Shown here piece after piece: positions 1 to 8,074 of a stretch of DNA of 8,074 bases. The notes below the pieces were generated by a model. The model saw only the letters and a list, made by a program, of their open reading frames with translations, was not told where the DNA came from and did not search any database. The DNA is taken from the NCBI GenBank assembly GCA_021129875.1, contig JAJOKK010000235.1, forward strand, positions 2,637-10,710, given 5' to 3'. Numbering within the stretch: the stretch's first letter is position 1; every line of letters starts with the position of its first letter. The DNA comes from Candidatus Bipolaricaulota bacterium (lineage in GTDB: Bacteria; Bipolaricaulota; Bipolaricaulia; UBA7950; UBA9294). A program made the position numbers and the translations under genes.

Positions 1-22
1 ATCGTCGATCATTCAATCCCCC

Positions 23-39
23 CTTGGTATTCGGCCAAG
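23..39. promoter_or_regulatory. Inverted repeat CTTGG-N7-CCAAG over the promoter
   Basis: Arms CTTGG (23-27) and CCAAG (35-39) are separated by seven bases and overlap the proposed -35 element and spacer, which is a classical place for a repressor operator. A second palindrome with the same CTTG/CAAG core lies downstream of the -10 at 63-75. A DNA site is the more likely reading, but a chance palindrome of this size cannot be excluded. Confidence 0.3.
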
Positions 40-53
40 CTGTATGATAGCAT
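24..53 (+). promoter_or_regulatory. Putative sigma70-type promoter for unit 1
   Basis: TTGGTA at 24-29 matches four of six bases of the -35 consensus. After an 18-base spacer, TAGCAT at 48-53 also matches four of six bases of the -10 consensus, and a TG at 45-46 makes it an extended -10. Transcription would start near 60, giving a leader of about 77 bases before the ATG at 137. The matches are modest, but position and architecture agree with the second promoter of the window at 2706-2735. TATGAT at 43-48 is an alternative -10 but has no -35 at a proper distance. Confidence 0.4.
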
Positions 54-62
54 TACTAGCAC

Positions 63-75
63 CGCTTGCCAAGCG
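63..75. promoter_or_regulatory. 13-bp palindrome in the unit 1 leader
   Basis: CGCTTGCCAAGCG is a perfect palindrome with six-base arms around one central C. It lies at or just after the predicted transcription start. It could be an operator half of a pair with 23-39, or fold in RNA as a five-pair stem with a three-base loop. Confidence 0.3.
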
Positions 76-79
76 ATCT

Positions 80-109
80 GCTCGTCCGGCGAGCGTCCGC
101 TGATGGCGG
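80..109 (+). other. Two small hairpins in the unit 1 leader
   Basis: GCTCG (80-84) pairs with CGAGC (90-94) around a five-base loop, and CCGC (97-100) pairs with GCGG (106-109) around five bases. Together with the palindrome at 63-75 this gives three successive small stems before the ribosome binding site. No run of T follows, so this is not an intrinsic terminator, and no known riboswitch class is recognisable. Confidence 0.25.
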
Positions 110-125
110 GAGAGAACGAATTCCT

Positions 126-131
126 GGGAGG
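126..131 (+). promoter_or_regulatory. Ribosome binding site GGGAGG
   Basis: GGGAGG lies five bases before the ATG at 137 and fixes that start for the pyridoxal-phosphate enzyme. Confidence 0.8.
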
Positions 132-136
132 ATACG

Positions 137-1612
137 ATGATCGATCTGACAGTGAACGAGGAACGGCTCGTACGAACGGCTACGCAGGCACGAGAGCGGG
201 GGATAATTCTCCCCACGTTCGCCCGGATGCGTGATCCGGAGAAGGCCCCGGAGAAGATCAAGGAACGGCTGCGCGATGTTGGTCTGTGGGACCTGCATCC
301 GACAAACCTGTTCCGGATTACGTGGAAGAACGAGCCGGTGAGCCACGGCGGTGGATTCGGCGGCGTGAACTACATCGAGATTCCACCGGAGATCACCGGG
401 GTCGATGCGCGGATCATCGCCCTTGTCGGAAAATGGTTCCCCACCGGAGCGCACAAGGTCGGGGCGACGTACGGATGCTTGGTTCCGCGCTTGGTCACCG
501 GACAGTTCGACCTCACCTTCCACAAGGCGGTCTGGCCGTCGACCGGAAACTACTGCCGCGGGGGGGCGTACAACTCCCATCTCCTCGGCTGCGAGTCGAT
601 CGCTATCCTTCCCGAGGGGATGAGCCGCGAGCGGTTCGAATGGCTCGCCAAGATAGCCGGCGAGGTGATCGCCACGCCAGGCTCCGAGTCGAATGTATGG
701 GAGATCTTCCAGAAGTGCATCGAACTTCAGGCGACACGTGACAACGTGATGATCTTTGACCAGTTCGCCGAATTTGGGAACCACCTATGGCACTACGAGG
801 TCACCGGTCACGCCATGGAGGAGGTTTTGCGCAGCGAGATTAGGGACGGGAATTACGCCGGGGTCGTCCTCACCTCCGGCTCGGCGGGAACGATGGGGTG
901 CGGCGACTACCTGAAGGAGATCTATCCCACGAGCAAGCTCGTCGCCTCCGAGGCGCTGCAGTGCCCGACTTTGCTTGAGAACGGGTTTGGCAGCCATCGC
1001 ATCGAGGGGATCGGCGATAAGCACATCCCGTGGATACAGAACGTGCGCAATACTGATATGGTGACTGGAATCGATGACGAAGACTGCATTAGTCTCATCC
1101 GCCTGTTCAACGAGCCGGCCGGGCAATCGTTCCTGCGCGCCCAGGGAGTGAGCGACGCGTTCATCGAGAAGCTGCCGTTCCTCGGGATCTCCGGTGTGGC
1201 AAACATGCTCTCGGCGATCAAGTTCGCCAAGTATTATGAGCTGACAGCAAAAGACATCGTCCTCACTGTATTCACCGACTCAATGGAACTCTACCAGACC
1301 AGGCTCACCGAGTTGGAAGAGGAGCGGGGCCGCTACAGCGAGTTGCAGGCGGCGATCGATTACCACCGACATCTGCTGGGGATTAAGACCGATTTCACCC
1401 TCGAACTCGGCCACCGCGACCGCAAGCGGATCCATAACCTAAAATACTTCACCTGGGTTGAGCAGCTAGGGAAATCTGTCGAGGAACTCGACGCGCAGTG
1501 GTACGACTACCCTGACTACTGGGAGCGGATCCACGATTCGGTCGCGCCGATCGACAAGATGATCGAGGCGTTCAACGACCGAGTCGGCTTGCTGACCGGG
1601 TCGGTTTGCTGA
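137..1612 (+). CDS. PLP-dependent lyase/thiolase-like protein (fold type II), substrate unknown
   Basis: A 491-residue cytoplasmic enzyme of the tryptophan-synthase-beta / cysteine-synthase fold, which uses pyridoxal 5'-phosphate. Visible marks are PTGAHKVGA at about 102-110 with Lys107 as the likely Schiff-base lysine; an STGN substrate loop at 135-138; the glycine-rich phosphate loop TSGSAGTMG at 246-254; GIGDKHIP at 291-298; and the GISGVAN and VFTDS segments near 350-382 that close the fold. A C-terminal extension of about 100 residues (from about 390, rich in charged and aromatic residues) is longer than in simple cysteine synthases. The start is set by GGGAGG five bases upstream. It heads unit 1, with a P-loop NTPase 33 bases downstream. 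The family is certain; the reaction is not. Family members catalyse beta- or alpha-elimination or replacement on amino acids, but nothing here identifies the substrate. Confidence 0.88.
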   Translation: MIDLTVNEERLVRTATQARERGIILPTFARMRDPEKAPEKIKERLRDVGLWDLHPTNLFRITWKNEPVSHGGGFGGVNYIEIPPEITGVDARIIALVGKWFPTGAHKVGATYGCLVPRLVTGQFDLTFHKAVWPSTGNYCRGGAYNSHLLGCESIAILPEGMSRERFEWLAKIAGEVIATPGSESNVWEIFQKCIELQATRDNVMIFDQFAEFGNHLWHYEVTGHAMEEVLRSEIRDGNYAGVVLTSGSAGTMGCGDYLKEIYPTSKLVASEALQCPTLLENGFGSHRIEGIGDKHIPWIQNVRNTDMVTGIDDEDCISLIRLFNEPAGQSFLRAQGVSDAFIEKLPFLGISGVANMLSAIKFAKYYELTAKDIVLTVFTDSMELYQTRLTELEEERGRYSELQAAIDYHRHLLGIKTDFTLELGHRDRKRIHNLKYFTWVEQLGKSVEELDAQWYDYPDYWERIHDSVAPIDKMIEAFNDRVGLLTGSVC

Positions 1613-1645
1613 AGGAACTGTAGGGGGAAATACGATCGGCTGCTG

Positions 1646-2251
1646 GTGAACATGTCAATAGCAGAGAGAGAGCCCGTACTCAGCGAGATGCTCGCGTTCA
1701 TCCACGCGCGTCTGAGGGAGGAGACGCCGCATCCGTGCGTCATCATCCACGGCCCGATCGGCGCGGGCAAGACGAGCACCGCCGCTCGGCTTGCCGCTGC
1801 GCTCAAAGAGCAGGGGATCGCAGTCGGAGGGCTCCTCTCCCCGCGAATAGTAGAACGAATAGTAGAACAGGATGAAACGATCGGTTATACGGCCCGCGAT
1901 ATTATGACCGGAGAGGAGCGACCGTTCGCCGGACTGACCTTGCCCGGGATCGCAATTGGGAGGTTCTACATCCGGCAAACCGGGATAGCCTTCGCCCGGC
2001 GGGCGATCGAAAGGGCGGCGGCGAGCACGCAGGTCGTCTTCGTCGATGAGGTCGGCCGCCTCGAGTGCGATGGTAAAGGACACGCCCCTGCTGTGCGAAG
2101 GCTGTTACGCTCGCAAGCACTTCCGGTTCTCCTCGTTCGTTCCGTCTTTGTCGAACGGGTGGTTGAGACCTTCGGGATCGCGCGCTACGCGCTCTTTCCC
2201 GTCGATACATCGCTTCCTACTCTTTCTCTGGAAGGAGGAATGCTGCGATGA
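1646..2251 (+). CDS. THEP1-like P-loop NTPase (nucleoside-triphosphatase family)
   Basis: A 201-residue protein with a Walker A motif GPIGAGKTS at 36-44 (Lys42, Thr43) and a Walker B motif VVFVDEVG at 130-137 (Asp134, Glu135). The segment between them, with GIAVGGLLSPRI, a GY-ARDIMTGE stretch and a later GRFYI, matches the layout of the THEP1 nucleotide phosphatases, small NTPases that hydrolyse ATP, GTP and other NTPs in vitro and whose cellular role is poorly known. Length is close to the usual 170-200 residues. The start is uncertain: GTG at 1646 and ATG at 1652 are in frame and neither has a well-spaced ribosome site (a G-rich stretch lies at 1623-1627). It overlaps the next gene by ATGA, so coupling is likely. 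A 12-bp tandem duplication gives RIVE-RIVE at residues 67-74. Confidence 0.8.
   Translation: MNMSIAEREPVLSEMLAFIHARLREETPHPCVIIHGPIGAGKTSTAARLAAALKEQGIAVGGLLSPRIVERIVEQDETIGYTARDIMTGEERPFAGLTLPGIAIGRFYIRQTGIAFARRAIERAAASTQVVFVDEVGRLECDGKGHAPAVRRLLRSQALPVLLVRSVFVERVVETFGIARYALFPVDTSLPTLSLEGGMLR
1844..1867 (+). repeat. 12-bp perfect tandem duplication inside the NTPase gene
   Basis: The unit CGAATAGTAGAA occurs twice back to back (1844-1855 and 1856-1867), encoding RIVE twice in frame. It lies between Walker A and Walker B in a probable surface loop. Identical synonymous codons in both copies suggest a recent slippage event that kept the frame. Confidence 0.9.
2233..2238 (+). promoter_or_regulatory. 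Ribosome binding site AGGAGG inside the NTPase gene end
   Basis: AGGAGG lies nine bases before the ATG at 2248, which overlaps the preceding stop codon as ATGA. It supports that start over upstream alternatives. Confidence 0.8.
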
Positions 2252-2661
2252 GCAATCGCTTCTGGGAGATTGTCGAAGAGATCACGTTCCCTCTCTTAGT
2301 AACCAACGGGAAGGACGGGTTCCCGCAGGCGCGGCCGATGCGCCTCCTTGCGTATGAGGGAAGGAGACTGTGGTTTGCCACCTCCCGTTCCTCGAACAAG
2401 ACGGGTGAGATCGCGGCCAACGCGCAGGTGACGGTCATCTTCGCGGACACGGAGCGGTTCAACTACGCCTGCCTTCACGGGCGAGCTCACCTCATCGCCG
2501 ACGAGGAGCGGAAGCGCCGCCTATGGCAGAATGCTTGGACGGACGACTGGCCGAAAGGACCGCGCGATCCGGACTATCTTCTAATCGAGGTGGTAGGAGA
2601 ATACGGCGTCTACTACCGCGGCTACACCGATGAGAGAGGAACGGTCGATCTTCATGCGTAA
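2248..2661 (+). CDS. Pyridoxamine 5'-phosphate oxidase-like FMN-binding protein (general stress protein 26 type)
   Basis: A 137-residue protein, the usual length for single-domain split-barrel flavoproteins. The opening FWEIVEEITFPLLVTNGKDG (residues 5-24), then PQARPMRL, LWFATSRSSNKTGEI and QVTVIFAD, follow the standard order of this family: first barrel strands, the R-P-M turn, and the W-F-T-S-KT segment that usually contacts the flavin phosphate. Members bind FMN or F420 and reduce or protect small molecules; few have a proven substrate. True pyridoxamine-phosphate oxidase is longer and has a C-terminal domain absent here, so B6 synthesis is not implied. The ATG is well placed after AGGAGG and overlaps the NTPase stop. 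It is the last gene of unit 1. No signal peptide or membrane segment is seen. Confidence 0.82.
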   Translation: MSNRFWEIVEEITFPLLVTNGKDGFPQARPMRLLAYEGRRLWFATSRSSNKTGEIAANAQVTVIFADTERFNYACLHGRAHLIADEERKRRLWQNAWTDDWPKGPRDPDYLLIEVVGEYGVYYRGYTDERGTVDLHA

Positions 2662-2742
2662 GACTCAGGTCAGCGCACCCGATCTTCCCACAGGGAAAAG
2701 CCGCCTTTACAACCCAAGCCCGGCTATGCTATCATCGGGCCG
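2662..2742 (+). other. Intergenic gap between the two transcription units
   Basis: An 81-base gap and the longest non-coding stretch after the leader of unit 1. It holds a weak palindrome, TTCCC-ACA-GGGAA (2685-2697), and the promoter for unit 2. The palindrome is followed by four A rather than a T run, so a strong intrinsic terminator for unit 1 is not evident and read-through is possible. Confidence 0.5.
2706..2735 (+). promoter_or_regulatory. Putative sigma70-type extended -10 promoter for unit 2
   Basis: TTTACA at 2706-2711 matches five of six -35 bases. After 18 bases, TATCAT at 2730-2735 matches five of six -10 bases, and TGC directly before it forms an extended -10. Transcription would begin about 2741-2743, practically on the GTG at 2743. 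It is the best promoter match in the window and stands right where unit 2 begins. Confidence 0.6.
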
Positions 2743-3075
2743 GTGAGCGGCGCAGTTATCACAGAAGAGAGGGCGGGCGGAGCGTTGAATAGAGAGGCGG
2801 AAGGATTGGCAACGGAGGAGATGCTCCTTCGTTACAAGCAGGCTGTGGAACGAGTGATCCCCCATCTGACAGTGAGAAACGGGGTGGTCGATATCGATTC
2901 GATTTGGGTGGAGACGTCGATCCCTTATCGGTTACTACAGGAGATCCTCGCTCAAGATGATCTCGTCCTGCCGGAGAATGTGGCGCGCATCAACACCAAA
3001 TCGCGGGTGCGCATAGGAGGGCAGCGTGGCGGAAAAGAGAGGAAGCCGCGGCAGCGGTCGCGGAAGCGGAAGTGA
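2743..3075 (+). CDS. Unrecognised small protein with basic C-terminal tail
   Basis: A protein of up to 110 residues that I do not recognise. The middle (about 27-92) looks folded: a predicted helix LLRYKQAVERVIPHL, a short V-R-NGVVDID segment, then a helix-turn-helix-like stretch IPYRLLQEILAQ followed by LPENVARI. This could be a small winged-helix or other nucleic-acid-binding domain. The last 20 or so residues are almost all Lys, Arg, Gly and Gln, which would suit RNA, DNA or ribosome binding. The start is ambiguous: GTG 2743 coincides with the predicted transcription start and would be leaderless, while TTG 2785, TTG 2806 and ATG 2821 have purine-rich but badly spaced upstream sequence. 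The tail overlaps the mutase gene by 50 bp in another frame. Its position next to leuS and the mutase gives no functional clue. Confidence 0.6.
   Translation: MSGAVITEERAGGALNREAEGLATEEMLLRYKQAVERVIPHLTVRNGVVDIDSIWVETSIPYRLLQEILAQDDLVLPENVARINTKSRVRIGGQRGGKERKPRQRSRKRK
3015..3020 (+). promoter_or_regulatory. Ribosome binding site AGGAGG for the mutase
   Basis: AGGAGG lies five bases before GTG 3026 and inside the upstream small gene. It fixes the GTG start even though this forces a 50-bp gene overlap. Confidence 0.8.
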
Positions 3076-4518
3076 GATTAAATTCGGGACTGACGGCTGG
3101 CGTGCCGGTATTGCACGGGATTTCACATTCGACAACGTGGCGCGCGTGGCTAAGGCAACGGCAGAGTTCCTCCTCAATAGCAAACGGAAGGATCTCGCAA
3201 TCTACCGCGATTGGGGTTCCCCGTACCGCTCGGCGACGTGCGGAGTCGTCGTTGGCTACGATATGCGCTTCCTCTCGCGCGAGTTTGCCCACCACTTTGC
3301 ACGTGTTCTGCACGACAGCGGCATCCCGGTCAGCATCTCCTCTGCACCGATCCCTACTCCGGCCCTCTCCTATGCGGTCGTCGATCGGAACGCAGCGGCG
3401 GGGATCATGTTCACCGCCAGCCACAACCCTCCTACGGATAACGGGATTAAGTACAAAGCTGAATACGGCGGCTCCGCTCCGGGCGAGGTGACCACCGAGG
3501 TGGAATCGTTCCTCCCCAAAACAGCCTCTGTACCACGCTCCCCGGAGAGCGCGCTTCAAAAGATCGACATAAGGGGGCCGTTCCTGAAGAAGGTGCGCAC
3601 ACTGGTCGACCCGGCCAGCCTTACCGCTTCGCCGGTGCACGTCGTGGTCGATTCGATGTACGGGTCGGCGCAAGGGTATGTTGCGCAACTCCTAGATGAG
3701 TACGGCCTCACCCACACCCAAGTCCGCAGCAGGCGCGACGTCCTGTTCGGGGGGAAGAAACCGGAACCTATCGAGAAAAACCTAGTCCCACTGCGTGCAG
3801 TGATCGCCTCCTTGCGCCGCCGCGGGAAACCCCTTCTCGGGGTGGTGACCGACGGGGACGGCGATCGGATCTCGGCAATGGACGAGAAGGGCGGGTTCAT
3901 CGACGCTCACCGCACCTTCGCCCTCATCCTCCGCCACCTCGTCGAAGAGCGGGGCCTTCGCGGAGCGGTCGTCAAGTCGTTCAACCTGACCGATATGGCG
4001 CAGGATATCTGCCGCGAGTACGGCCTGCCGTTGATCGAGGTCCCGGTCGGGTTCAAGCACGCCGTGGAGCAGATCCTGAAGAAGGATGTGCTAGTCGCGG
4101 CTGAGGAGAGCGGAAGCATCGCCATCCGCGGGCATATCCCCGAGCGTGACGGGGTTCTGCACTCGCTCCTTCTGACCGAGATCGCGGCGACCGCCGGCCG
4201 CCCGATGAGCGAGGTGGTCGATAAACTCTACACTGATTTCGGCCCGCGCGTTTACCGACGACACGATATTGAGGTAGAAGGACAATTGGAGGTCGTCTCC
4301 CGGCTCCTTGCCGACCCGCCGGAGCGGTTCGGCGGGAAGCGTGTGCTCGCGGTCGAAACCATGGATGGGCTCAAGCTGCGATTCGATCACGGATGGCTCC
4401 TCTTCCGCGCATCAGGGACCGAACCGATCCTGCGGCTCTACTGTGAGATGGAGGAGAAGAAGGACGTTGATAGCCTGCTCGAAGAGGCGGAGAGGCTAGC
4501 ACGGGGAGAACTACCGCT

Positions 4519-4525
<7 letters not shown>
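3026..4525 (+). CDS. Alpha-D-phosphohexomutase (phosphoglucomutase/phosphomannomutase family)
   Basis: A 499-residue cytoplasmic enzyme that interconverts hexose 1- and 6-phosphates through a phosphoserine and a bisphosphate intermediate, feeding nucleotide-sugar and glycan synthesis. All four signature sites are present: the active-site loop TASHNP at 130-135 with Ser132 as the phosphoserine; the metal loop DGDGDR at 276-281; the sugar-recognition loop EESGS at 360-364; and the phosphate-binding loop RASGTEP at 461-467. The N-terminal KFGTDGWRAGI (19-29) is typical of the PGM/PMM branch. EESGS leaves glucose and mannose both possible; the DDS/GSGGP features expected of GlmM or PNGM1 are not seen. 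Residues 1-16 form a Gly/Ser/Arg-rich, probably disordered leader encoded in the overlap with the upstream gene. The GTG start has a strong AGGAGG. The stop overlaps leuS by seven bases. Confidence 0.92.
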
Positions 4526-7414
<2,889 letters not shown>

Positions 7415-7425
<11 letters not shown>

Positions 7426-8017
7426 CCTGGCGATGAAGCGATGCGCCGTATTCCTCGATCGCGACGGGGTGATCGTCGAGCAGAACGGATATCTGAATAG
7501 GGCCGACGACCTTCGTCTCGTCCCCGGGGCAGCAGAAGCTATCGCCCGGCTGAACACCGCGAAAATCCCGGTGATCGTAGTCACCAACCAGGGCGGGGTC
7601 GCCATGGGACACCTCACCATCGCCGACCTCGAGAAGATCCACGCCCGCATGCAACGCGAGCTTGCCGCACATAATGCGCATCTCGATGCGATCTACTACT
7701 GCCCGCACCACCCCAAGGCATTCGCCGCGGAGACAGGCACTGATCCGCTCCGTGACTGCTCATGGCGCAAGCCCGGGATCGGGATGCTCGAACGGGCACG
7801 GGACGAGCACGGGATTGACCTTACATGCTCTTATCTAGTCGGGGACTCCACCGGCGACATCCTCGCCGGCCAACGGGCAGGCTGCCGCACGGTCCTTGTA
7901 GCGACCGGCTTCGGCGGAAGCGATCGACTCTACGCAGTCGAACCAGACCTGTCCGCCGCCGATCTCAGCGAGGCGATAGATCAGATCCTTGCCGAGGCAG
8001 GCTGGGAGAATTGTTGA
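7415..8017 (+). CDS. gmhB: HAD-IIIA phosphatase, D-glycero-manno-heptose 1,7-bisphosphate 7-phosphatase (GmhB)-like
   Basis: A 200-residue cytoplasmic HAD phosphatase. From TTG 7415, the nucleophile motif DRDG has Asp15 and Asp17, motif II is TNQGG (57-61), motif III is Lys119 in RKPG, and motif IV is GDSTGD with Asp144 and Asp148. The CPHHP stretch (Cys96, His98) and Cys115 correspond to the zinc loop of GmhB, which removes the 7-phosphate of heptose bisphosphate for surface glycan synthesis. The fourth zinc ligand, normally the second Cys of C-x-C-R-K-P, is Trp117 here. The related N-terminal domain of HisB (histidinol phosphatase) is the main alternative, so substrate is not certain and the symbol is tentative. 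The start may be TTG 7415 (11-bp overlap with leuS, GGTGAG upstream) or ATG 7433, which begins MKRCAVFLDRDG like most relatives. Neighbouring sugar-phosphate mutase fits a glycan role. Confidence 0.8.
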
Positions 8018-8021
8018 GTTT

Positions 8022-8074
8022 GTTGGGTTCGTTGGGTTCGTGGGGTTTGGTGGGTTCGTGGGGTTTGGTGGGTT
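8022..8074 (+). repeat. G/T-rich 9-bp tandem repeat at the window edge
   Basis: Starting four bases after the phosphatase stop, six 9-base units follow without a gap: GTTGGGTTC twice, GTGGGGTTT, GGTGGGTTC, GTGGGGTTT, and GGTGGGTT cut by the window end. The later units pair into an 18-base higher-order unit. Each unit has a run of at least three G, so the + strand could form G-quadruplexes. No terminator stem is visible before it. Its full length is unknown because the window ends inside it. Confidence 0.85.

Noticed and set aside
63..136. Riboswitch or T-box leader before the PLP enzyme
   Set aside because: The leader is only about 77 bases, no known aptamer core or T-box sequence is recognised, and no terminator/antiterminator pair is visible.
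56..784. Long minus-strand open frame (242 codons) opposite the PLP enzyme
   Set aside because: It lies fully antisense to a clear enzyme gene, has no recognisable domain and no plausible ribosome site; long antisense frames are expected in GC-rich coding DNA.
2248..2661. True pyridoxamine 5'-phosphate oxidase (pdxH)
   Set aside because: At 137 residues it lacks the C-terminal dimerisation domain and the substrate-binding Arg/His residues of PdxH; the sequence fits the small general stress protein 26 type better.
2684..2700. Intrinsic terminator after the split-barrel gene
   Set aside because: The stem is only five pairs and is followed by A residues and not by a T run on the + strand.
2990..3688. 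Minus-strand open frame of 232 codons opposite the mutase
   Set aside because: The sense strand encodes all catalytic loops of a phosphohexomutase; the antisense product is Arg/His-rich with no family signature.
8022..8074. CRISPR-like array
   Set aside because: The units are 9 bases long and directly adjacent, with no spacers and no cas gene nearby.

Overview
The window is compact, GC-rich bacterial DNA with seven genes, all on the + strand and packed end to end. No tRNA, rRNA, CRISPR array, insertion sequence or phage gene is visible. The organism cannot be named from the sequence alone. AGGAGG-type ribosome binding sites, sigma70-like promoters with extended -10 elements and gene-end overlaps show it is a bacterium. 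An uncultured or deep-branching lineage is possible, but that is a guess.

The genes form two apparent transcription units. Unit 1 (promoter near 24-53, genes 137-2661) holds a fold-type II pyridoxal-phosphate enzyme of unassigned substrate, a THEP1-like P-loop NTPase, and a small FMN-binding protein of the pyridoxamine-phosphate-oxidase-like / general stress protein 26 group. The last two overlap by ATGA. Unit 2 (promoter near 2706-2735, genes about 2743-8017) holds an unrecognised small protein with a strongly basic tail, an alpha-D-phosphohexomutase, leucyl-tRNA synthetase (leuS), and a GmhB/HisB-type HAD phosphatase. Every junction in unit 2 overlaps, by 50, 7 and (with the longer gmhB start) 11 bp, so the four genes are probably co-transcribed and translationally coupled.

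Functionally, unit 2 mixes sugar-phosphate metabolism (phosphohexomutase and possible heptose-bisphosphate phosphatase, as for surface glycans) with a housekeeping translation gene. Unit 1 looks like a small metabolic operon whose substrate cannot be read from the sequence.

The most interesting points are: leuS is about 100 residues too long, because extra sequence sits late in the CP1 editing domain, and it shows codon preferences unlike its neighbours; the GmhB-like protein lacks the fourth zinc-binding cysteine; the first gene of unit 2 may be read from a leaderless GTG and shares 50 bp with the mutase gene in another frame; the leader of unit 1 carries two CTTG/CAAG palindromes around its promoter; and the right edge enters a G/T-rich 9-bp tandem repeat with G-quadruplex potential. 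I found no clear defence system or other wholly new multi-gene system.
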